DNA of 64,000 bases from Candidatus Krumholzibacteriota bacterium (GTDB lineage Bacteria; Krumholzibacteriota; Krumholzibacteriia; JAJRXK01), in the NCBI GenBank assembly GCA_029262065.1, contig JAJDAC010000017.1, positions 1 to 64,000 of the forward strand. Direction: 5' to 3'. This document shows positions 53,640 to 60,331 of the stretch, one piece after another (the first letter of the stretch is position 1; each line of letters starts with the position of its first letter). Under the pieces are notes generated by a model that had not been told where the DNA came from, searched no databases, and saw only the letters and a program-made list of their open reading frames with translations. The translations under genes and the position numbers were made by a program.

Positions 53640-55027
53640 AACCATGGATCTTGATGTTCGCGGCTCTTTGCTGCTTGTCGTGTCAGCCGGCCGCGCGAAA
53701 CCGGCGCCCGCATGTCGTTCTCATCTCCATCGATACACTGCGACCCGATCACCTGGGTTGCTACGGCTACGAGCGACAGACATCACCCAACATCGACCGC
53801 CTGGCGCGCGAAGGAACGCGGTACACGCGCGCGTATAGCCCGACCAGCTGGACGCTGCCCGCCCACATGTCCATGTTCACGTCGCAAACACCCTCCCATC
53901 ACGGCATCGTCGAAGACCGCTACGCGTTGGGACAAGACGCCACCACCCTTGCCGAAGTCATCCAGGCCGGGGGATACGACACCGCGGCGATCACCAGCTG
54001 GATCTACGTGGGCCGCAAATTCGGCTTCGACCAGGGCTTCGCGCACTTCGAGGAGTTGGCGCAACCGCAGCGTCGCGCGGCCGCATCGGGCACGGGCGCA
54101 TCGCCCGCCCGCACCACCACCGACGCCGCCATCCGGTGGCTGCAACGTCCGCGGGAAAACCCCGCGTTCTTGTTCGTGCACTACTTCGACCCGCACATGA
54201 ACTACGAGCCGCCGCCGCCCTACGACATCATGTTCGACGCCGATTACCGCGGTGATGCCGACGGAAGCTACACGTGGGCAAAGCCGTTCATCGCCGCATT
54301 CCAGAGTGAGCCGCGCGCCATCGACGCGCGAGATCGCGAACACATGTTGGCCTTGTACGATGGCGAGATCGCCTACACCGACGCGCACGTGGGCCGCCTG
54401 CTCGACGCCGTCGACCGTGAGTTGGGGCTGGACAACTGCATCGTCGTCTTGACCAGCGACCACGGAGAAGAATTCGGCGAGCACGGCTCACTCGAAGGCC
54501 ACGGCTGGACCCTGTACGACGAAGTGCTGAACGTGCCGTTGATCGTGCGCTGGCCGGGCCACGTGGCGGCGGGCCGCGCGGTGGATGACCCGGTAACGCT
54601 GGTGGACCTGGGCCCCACCGTGCTAGACCTGCTGAAGCTGACTCGTCCCGCCTCGTTCGCCGGGCGCTCCGTCCTGGAATCGGCGCCCGGGCAACCGCGC
54701 TGGCTGTTCGCCGAGTCCGATCGATTCGGCGTGCGCAAGAGATCGCTGCGCGGACCGCGCTACAAAATCATCTCCACCGAGGACACCGGCGGCAGCGCGA
54801 AGGGGCTTCCCATTCGGGAGGGGCTGGAGGTGTTTGATTTGATCGAAGACCCGGGCGAGACCAACGACCTGTCCACGCGCGATTCCACGCGCACGAGCGA
54901 CCTGGCCAAACTTCTGGCCGAAGCAACGGCCAGAGCCAGCTCAGGGTCGATGACCGCGTCGGCGCGCGATGAAGAATTGAGTGCGGAAGAGGAAGAGCGA
55001 CTCCGCAGCCTGGGCTACATCCGGTAG
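53636..55027 (+). CDS. Sulfatase/alkaline-phosphatase-fold lipoprotein
   Basis: 463 residues from the ATG at 53636 (ATGA overlap). The N-terminus is a lipobox signal (ALCCLSCQ, C16). Metal and fold motifs are present: VVLISIDTLRPDHLGCYGY (D33), SPNIDRLAREGTRYTRAYSP and VVLTSDHGEEFGEHGSLEGH. Where classic sulfatases have C/S-x-P-x-R it has T-L-P-A-H (residues 73-77 within SWTLPAHMSMF), so a formylglycine residue is unlikely. Some relatives with this variant are phosphoethanolamine or phosphoglycerol transferases or esterases. Substrate unknown. Confidence 0.85.
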   Translation: MKPWILMFAALCCLSCQPAARNRRPHVVLISIDTLRPDHLGCYGYERQTSPNIDRLAREGTRYTRAYSPTSWTLPAHMSMFTSQTPSHHGIVEDRYALGQDATTLAEVIQAGGYDTAAITSWIYVGRKFGFDQGFAHFEELAQPQRRAAASGTGASPARTTTDAAIRWLQRPRENPAFLFVHYFDPHMNYEPPPPYDIMFDADYRGDADGSYTWAKPFIAAFQSEPRAIDARDREHMLALYDGEIAYTDAHVGRLLDAVDRELGLDNCIVVLTSDHGEEFGEHGSLEGHGWTLYDEVLNVPLIVRWPGHVAAGRAVDDPVTLVDLGPTVLDLLKLTRPASFAGRSVLESAPGQPRWLFAESDRFGVRKRSLRGPRYKIISTEDTGGSAKGLPIREGLEVFDLIEDPGETNDLSTRDSTRTSDLAKLLAEATARASSGSMTASARDEELSAEEEERLRSLGYIR

Positions 55028-55043
55028 TTACACTTCAAGACGA

Positions 55044-55430
55044 CTAGCTGGCCCGCGCCACCACGTCGATCTCGACCAGTGCGCCCAGGGGCAGCCCCGC
55101 CACGGCCACCGTACTGCGCGCGGGCGGCGCGTCGGCAAACACCGCGCCGTACACCTCGTTCACCGCGGCGAAGTGGTCCATGGTGGTGAGATAGATGGTC
55201 GTCTTCACGATGTCGGCGAAGTCCAGCTGGGCCGCCGCCAACACCGCCTTCAGGTTTCGCATGACCTGGTGCGCCTGGGCGGTGACATCGCCGTCGACCA
55301 GTTTGGCCGTAGCCGGATCGATGGCCACCTGGCCCGCGCTATAGAGAAAGCCACCGCTCACAACCGCTTGGCTGTAGGGGCCCACGGCCGCGGGGGCTGC
55401 ATTGGTCTGGATGATCTTCCGGTCGCTCAT
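55044..55430 (-). CDS. ridA: RidA-family imine/enamine deaminase
   Basis: 128 residues. NAAPAAVGPYSQAVVSGGFL, SAGQVAIDPATAKLVDGDVT, QAHQVMRNLKAVLAAAQLDF and the C-terminal ARSTVAVAGLPLGALVEIDV are standard for YjgF/RidA, with the arginine that binds the carboxylate. Hydrolyses reactive 2-aminoacrylate-type intermediates. Its ATG overlaps the glmS stop by four bases. Confidence 0.94.
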   Translation of the reverse strand: MSDRKIIQTNAAPAAVGPYSQAVVSGGFLYSAGQVAIDPATAKLVDGDVTAQAHQVMRNLKAVLAAAQLDFADIVKTTIYLTTMDHFAAVNEVYGAVFADAPPARSTVAVAGLPLGALVEIDVVARAS

Positions 55431-57253
55431 TCTACCGTTACGCTCTTGGCCAGGTTACGCGGTTGATCCACGTTGCACCCGCGCAGCACGGCGATGTGGT
55501 ACGCAAGCAACTGCAGCGGCACCACATTCAGCAGCGGCGAAACCAGGTCCAACGTGGGGGGCACGGTGATCACATGGTCGGCCATGTCGGCGATTTCCTT
55601 GTCGCCATCGGTAACAATGGCCAGCACGCGCCCGCTGCGCGCCTTCACTTCCTGCACGTTGCCTTTGATCTTTTCGTAGGTGCTGTCCTGCGTGCAAACC
55701 ACGACCACCGGCATGTCCCGGTCGATCAGAGCGATGGGGCCGTGTTTCATTTCGGCCGCGGGGTAACCCTCGGCGTGCACGTAGCTGATTTCCTTCAGCT
55801 TCAACGCGCCCTCCAGGGCGATCGGGAAATTGTAGCCACGCCCCAGGTAAAGGAAGTTGGAATGACCGGCGTACTCTTCGGCCACCTTGCGAATGCGGTC
55901 TTCCTGGTCGAGCACCTGCTGAATCAGCTGGGGTGCCTCTTGCAGCGCCTTGATCACGCGCTGGCCCTCTTCGATCGACATGTGCCGCGTACGCGCCAAC
56001 AACAACGTAAGAATGGTCAGCGCGGTAACCTGACAGCTGAAGGCCTTGGTCGAAGCCACGCCGATCTCAGGACCCGCGTGGATGTACACACCACCCTGGC
56101 TCTCGCGCGCAATGGTTGAACCCACCACGTTGGTGATACCCAATACCCGCGCGCCCTGCTTACGCGCCTCACGCATGGCCGAGAGCGTATCCACGGTTTC
56201 GCCCGACTGACTGATGGCAATGACCAGGGTGTCGGGGTCGATGACCGGGCGGCGGTAGCGGAACTCGCTGGCGTACTCCACCTCTACCGGAATTCGGGCG
56301 TAGTCTTCGATCATGTACTCGCCCACGAGCCCGGCGTGCCACGAAGTGCCGCAGGCCAGGAATACCACGCGTTTCACTGCGCGCAGCTCGTCGTCCGTCA
56401 TGTTGAGCCCGCCCAGATGAGCGTCGCCCTCTTCGTACACGACGCGTCCGCGGAACGTGTTGCGGATGGTCTCGGGTTGCTCGTGGATTTCCTTCAACAT
56501 GAAGTGCGGGTAGCCGCCCTTCTCGATCTGGCCGAGGTCCCAGGTGACTTCGTGCACCAGCTTGGCGACTGACTCGTTCTGGACGTTGCACGTGTGATAT
56601 CCGTCGGGCGTGATGACGGCCATCTCGCCGTCGTCCAGGTAGATGACCTGACGCGTGCGCGCGACCATGGCGGCCACATCGCTGGCCAGGAAGAACTCGT
56701 GATCGCCCAGGCCCAGAACCAGCGGGCTACCGTTGCGCGCGCCCACGATCTTGTGGGGCTCTTTCTCGTGGATCACGGCGATACCGTAGGTACCTTCGAC
56801 ACGCTTCAGCGCTTCCTGCACCGCCGCTTCGAGGTTGCCCGAGTAGTGATACTGGATGAGGCCGGCCAGGACTTCCGAATCGGTGTCCGTGGAAAACTTG
56901 TAACCCTCGCCCTCGAGCAAAGACTTGATGACCTGGTAGTTTTCAATGATGCCGTTGTGCACCAGCGCAACCGAACCGGAGTGGCTGACGTGGGGATGCG
57001 CATTGTTGGTATTGGGAGCGCCGTGAGTTGCCCACCGGGTATGGGCGATTCCGGTGTGACCGTCTACCGGATCGCGTTCCATCAGGGCCGCGAGCTCGGC
57101 GATCTTGCCCGCGCACTTGCGCACCTCGATGCCGTTTTCGTTGATGACGGCTACGCCAGCGCTATCGTAACCCCGGTACTCGAGTCGCTTGAGTCCTTCG
57201 ACCAGTACCTTGGAGGTGGGCTGGTGCCCCACCATGGCGATGATTCCACACAT
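55427..57253 (-). CDS. glmS: Glutamine-fructose-6-phosphate aminotransferase
   Basis: 608 residues, full length. N-terminal glutamine amidotransferase with nucleophile Cys2 (CGIIAMVGHQ), HTRWATHGAPNTNNAHPH and GIIENYQVIKSLLEGEG. Two SIS sugar-isomerase domains follow (VFLACGTSWHAGLVGEYMIE; AISQSGETVDTLSAMREARK; ALEGALKLKEISYVHAEGYP) and the terminal NLAKSVTVE. First committed step to UDP-GlcNAc for peptidoglycan and lipopolysaccharide. Next to glmM. Confidence 0.97.
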   Translation of the reverse strand: MCGIIAMVGHQPTSKVLVEGLKRLEYRGYDSAGVAVINENGIEVRKCAGKIAELAALMERDPVDGHTGIAHTRWATHGAPNTNNAHPHVSHSGSVALVHNGIIENYQVIKSLLEGEGYKFSTDTDSEVLAGLIQYHYSGNLEAAVQEALKRVEGTYGIAVIHEKEPHKIVGARNGSPLVLGLGDHEFFLASDVAAMVARTRQVIYLDDGEMAVITPDGYHTCNVQNESVAKLVHEVTWDLGQIEKGGYPHFMLKEIHEQPETIRNTFRGRVVYEEGDAHLGGLNMTDDELRAVKRVVFLACGTSWHAGLVGEYMIEDYARIPVEVEYASEFRYRRPVIDPDTLVIAISQSGETVDTLSAMREARKQGARVLGITNVVGSTIARESQGGVYIHAGPEIGVASTKAFSCQVTALTILTLLLARTRHMSIEEGQRVIKALQEAPQLIQQVLDQEDRIRKVAEEYAGHSNFLYLGRGYNFPIALEGALKLKEISYVHAEGYPAAEMKHGPIALIDRDMPVVVVCTQDSTYEKIKGNVQEVKARSGRVLAIVTDGDKEIADMADHVITVPPTLDLVSPLLNVVPLQLLAYHIAVLRGCNVDQPRNLAKSVTVE

Positions 57254-57279
57254 GGAATTCGTCTCCTGCCTTCGACGGG

Positions 57280-58623
57280 CTAGACCAAATTAGATTTCAC
57301 GCGATGTATGAGCTCGGTTGCAACCTGAAGATCGCCAGCCTCCGCAATGATACGCAGGGCATTTTCCGTGTTCGACCGTCGCACATGTACCCAGCGGTCT
57401 CCCAGATCATACTTGAGGCCGTCAGTAGAGTCCATTTGACCCTCCGAACCCAGCGACCGGAGGGCAGCCTCCCATTGGCGGGGGTCGTCCACTTCCGGGC
57501 GTAGGGCCAACTTGTCCTTGGCCATCGAGGCCGCCGGCCACCGATCGAGACACGCCTTCAGACTGCCCCGCTCGACCACGGCCGCCAGGACCAGCGCGGC
57601 GCCCAGCAGGGCGTCGCGGCCAGGGTGCAGCTGGGGCAGGATAACGCCCCCGTTGCCCTCGCCTCCCACAACAGAGCCGACATCTAGCATCTTCTGCACC
57701 ACATTGGCCTCGCCCACCGCGGTGCGATGAATAGGCACGTCGTGCGCTTCGGCCACCCGGTCCATGACCATCGTGGTGCTGAGGTTGACCACTACCGGAC
57801 CCTTGCGCTGGCCCAGCACGTGGTCGGCGGCCACCGCCAACGTCATTTCCTCGCTCACCGGTACGCCACCCTTGTCCACCAGGGCCAGACGATCCACATC
57901 CGGGTCCACGGCCAGGCCCAGATCCGCACCGGTTGCGGCGACCTTTTCCTGCAGTTCTCCCAGATGATCCGCGCGCGGCTCGGGATCGTGGGGAAACATC
58001 CCCGTGCAGCCACAGTACATTTCGACAACCTCGGCCCCCAGTTCACGCAACAAGGCGGGCAACGCATGACCGCCGGCGCCCTCGACACAGTCGACCACCA
58101 CCTTGAGCTTGGCGGCGCGCACCTTTTCGCAGTCGATCAGATCGAGCGCAAGAATCGCGTCGAGGTGAAGCTTTTCTCCAGAGTCGTCCGATGAGAACGC
58201 ACCGAGCTTGAGAGCGGTGCGATGGTCGCGTCGCTCTGCATTGAAATGCTTGAGCACGGCGTCGACGTCGAGCTGCGACAAGAACAAGCCGTCGGACCGC
58301 AACAGTTTCAGCGCGTTCCATTCCACCGGATTGTGACTGGCCGTAACGATGATTCCACCCACGGCGTCGGTCGTCTGAACCAGGTATTCGGTACCCGGCG
58401 TACTAAGAAGACCGGCGTCGATCACGTCGTGACCGGTCGACGACAAAGCGGCCTGCACCGCCATCGAAACCATGGGACCCGACGGACGCGAGTCTCGAGC
58501 AACTACGATGGGACCCTCAGGCGCCCAGGCGCCGTAGGCGCTGGCAAACCGTGAAAGAACTTCGGCGTCGAGATCTTCGCCGATGATTCCGCGAATCCCA
58601 GAGACGCTGATCTTCAATGCCAT
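57280..58623 (-). CDS. glmM: Phosphoglucosamine mutase
   Basis: 447 residues from the ATG at 58623 (GGAGG upstream). The catalytic serine is S96 in IIVTASHNPVEWNALK. The metal loop is VDPDVDRLALVDKGG and the sugar loop GEGNGGVILPQ. IVVARDSRPSGPMV opens the first domain. Isomerises glucosamine-6- to -1-phosphate, downstream of GlmS, 26 bases away. Some relatives are general phosphohexomutases; the glmS neighbour supports GlmM. Confidence 0.93.
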   Translation of the reverse strand: MALKISVSGIRGIIGEDLDAEVLSRFASAYGAWAPEGPIVVARDSRPSGPMVSMAVQAALSSTGHDVIDAGLLSTPGTEYLVQTTDAVGGIIVTASHNPVEWNALKLLRSDGLFLSQLDVDAVLKHFNAERRDHRTALKLGAFSSDDSGEKLHLDAILALDLIDCEKVRAAKLKVVVDCVEGAGGHALPALLRELGAEVVEMYCGCTGMFPHDPEPRADHLGELQEKVAATGADLGLAVDPDVDRLALVDKGGVPVSEEMTLAVAADHVLGQRKGPVVVNLSTTMVMDRVAEAHDVPIHRTAVGEANVVQKMLDVGSVVGGEGNGGVILPQLHPGRDALLGAALVLAAVVERGSLKACLDRWPAASMAKDKLALRPEVDDPRQWEAALRSLGSEGQMDSTDGLKYDLGDRWVHVRRSNTENALRIIAEAGDLQVATELIHRVKSNLV

Positions 58624-58674
58624 GGTGGGGACCTCCTGGGCACATGCGCGCTCGAACAACCGAGAGCATCAGGC

Positions 58675-58711
58675 AAAAAAAAGGAAGGGACCCGGCTGCA
58701 GGGCCCCTTCC
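58675..58711 (-). terminator. Intrinsic terminator between tRNA-Thr and glmM
   Basis: On the minus strand GGAAGGGG and CCCTTCC frame a 13-base inner part (gccctgcagccgg pairs partly) and are followed by eight T residues. It ends the tRNA-Thr transcript, so glmM should start from its own promoter. Confidence 0.78.
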
Positions 58712-58754
58712 AGCGACTATCCCACAACAAACCGCCCCGGCAAGCCGGGGAAAC

Positions 58755-58831
58755 TGGAGCTGGTGTGGGGACTCGAACCCCAGACCTGCTCATTACGAGT
58801 GAGCTGCTCTACCAGACTGAGCTACACCAGC
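58755..58831 (-). tRNA. tRNA-Thr (anticodon CGT)
   Basis: Acceptor GCTGGTG/CACCAGC, D-arm AGCTCAGTCTGGTAGAGC, anticodon stem GCTCA/TGAGC with loop CTCGTAA (CGT), T-arm GGGG-TTCGAGT-CCCC, discriminator T and encoded CCA. 77 bases. Reads ACG. Confidence 0.95.
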
Positions 58832-58963
58832 ACCCATGGCAGAAGTGGAAGACGGAAGCCGATGCTTTGGTAAGCATCGTCATGTCGCACGGGGGAGTGT
58901 AACTCGACCGTCAAGCGTGTCAAGATGGCCGAGTCGCGATTTTGAAAGAACGGGTGAAAACAG

Positions 58964-58991
58964 GTGACAGATAACAATATCGAAGTACAAT
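58964..58991 (+). promoter_or_regulatory. Sigma-70-like promoter before the MarR gene
   Basis: GTGACA (58964-58969), a 16-base spacer and TACAAT (58986-58991) lie 24 bases before the ATG at 59015. The region is strikingly A/T-rich for this genome. A MarR protein commonly represses its own promoter, but no clean palindrome was identified. Confidence 0.5.
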
Positions 58992-59014
58992 AGTTGCATC
59001 TACCAAGGACCTGT

Positions 59015-59500
59015 ATGGCAACGCGAAACCGACATCCTTCCAGGGTTTTTCAGCCAGCCACGTATATCGGGCTGTCGCGCGAGTTGAGCCGGATCTGGCA
59101 ACTCGAGGACCGCATAGTCGGTAGCAAGTTGGGCCTCACGCCGACCCAGGTACACGCCCTCGCCGATCTGTGGCAGCACCCCGCCCTACCCATGAGCGAG
59201 CTCGCCGAGCACCTGCAGATCACACGAAGCACCGCGACACGAATCGTCGATGTCCTTGTAAAAAAAGGACTTGTAGCACGAACCGTGTCGCGCGAGGACC
59301 GCCGCAGGCAAGAAGTAGAACTAACCAACAAGGGCGAGGAGCAGTACCTGGACCTGGAGTCGCACCTGCGCTCGATTGCCCAGCGGGTAATTCGCGATAC
59401 CGGCCCCGAGGCGTCACGGCTAATGGAGTCCCTGGCCTCGCTACTCGAGGTCGAGCGCGAGATCGCCAAGCGGGAGAGTTCATCCAACCCACCCAGCTAG
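59015..59500 (+). CDS. MarR-family transcriptional regulator
   Basis: 161 residues from the ATG at 59015. Winged helix-turn-helix: LTPTQVHALADLWQHPALPM, SELAEHLQITRSTATRIVDV and the wing LVARTVSREDRRRQEVELTN. Flanking helices dimerise. Single gene between two tRNA genes on the other strand, so its targets are not suggested by context. No sign of a linked transporter or oxidoreductase. Confidence 0.9.
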   Translation: MATRNRHPSRVFQPATYIGLSRELSRIWQLEDRIVGSKLGLTPTQVHALADLWQHPALPMSELAEHLQITRSTATRIVDVLVKKGLVARTVSREDRRRQEVELTNKGEEQYLDLESHLRSIAQRVIRDTGPEASRLMESLASLLEVEREIAKRESSSNPPS

Positions 59501-59704
59501 CGGGCCGTATTGCCAGAAGCTGCCCGTCGCCGCATACAGTTGGCAGTACCAACTATCTGCAAATGGACGGCCAGTGCCCGAAACAATACCGGGGAATTTT
59601 TGGCCACATTTCACACTGACAGCATTGGGAAGTCGCGGGCACGAGGCAAGCCCCACCGCGCAAGGCAGCCGGCGACAATGTCAATGGATCTGCATGGGTG
59701 GAGA

Positions 59705-59780
59705 TGGTGCGACGGGGCGGAATTGAACCGCCGACACACGGATTTTCAATCCGTTGCTCTACCAACTGAGCTACCGTCGC
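59705..59780 (-). tRNA. tRNA-Phe (anticodon GAA)
   Basis: Acceptor GCGACGG/CCGTCGC, D-arm AGCTCAGTTGGTAGAGC, anticodon stem GGAT/ATCC with loop TTGAAAA (GAA), T-arm GGCGG-TTCAATT-CCGCC, discriminator A and encoded CCA. 76 bases. Confidence 0.96.
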
Positions 59781-59911
59781 ACCCAATCGAGACCGGTCGC
59801 GTCGCGGGGTACGTGCGCGCGGCCAGCCTGCGTCTCAGAGCGAAGGCGACCACGATTGCGGCCGCCTTGCTCAAAGAGGAACAGAGAATATCTCTCAGCG
59901 GGTGGGGTCTG

Positions 59912-60331
59912 TCAAGACACCGCGCGGGCCGAGGTGGCCGGCGGCAGTAGGGTCTTGACCGACGATATCAGCCGATCCAACGAGAATGGCTTGTAGACCA
60001 CCGAATCGGCCCGGGACCACGTGGAAACGAACTCTTCGCGTTCGACGCTGTTCACCCGCCGCGCGGTCAGCAACAGAATGGGAAATTCCTGCGCGTCTTC
60101 GTCGACAGACATCCATTCCTTGAGCTTGCGACTCACCTCGTAGCCGTTCATTCCGGGCAGCATGACGTCCAGCAGCATGATGTCTGGCGGGTCCTGCTTG
60201 GCGCTCTCCAGCGCCTGCTCTCCGTCTTCGGCCGTGCGCACCAGGAAACCGCGGCGCCGTAGGGCAAAGTCGAGCGTCTCGAGGATATCCGGCTCGTCGT
60301 CCACGACCAGCACGGTTGGTTGGCGACTCAT
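59912..60331 (-). CDS. Single-domain response regulator (receiver)
   Basis: 139 residues, a receiver domain and short tail. VLVVDDEPDILETL gives the acidic pair, D55 in IMLLDVMLPGMNG is the phosphorylation site, and ILLLTARRV and VVYKPFSLDRL complete the active site. Without an output domain it likely relays phosphate or acts by protein contact. Its ATG overlaps the large histidine kinase stop (ATGA), so they are partners. Confidence 0.92.
   Translation of the reverse strand: MSRQPTVLVVDDEPDILETLDFALRRRGFLVRTAEDGEQALESAKQDPPDIMLLDVMLPGMNGYEVSRKLKEWMSVDEDAQEFPILLLTARRVNSVEREEFVSTWSRADSVVYKPFSLDRLISSVKTLLPPATSARAVS

Noticed and set aside
58735-58750. CCCCGG-CAAG-CCGGGG hairpin
   Set aside because: Too short to assign, and it lies between the tRNA-Thr 3' end and a better terminator with a T-run.
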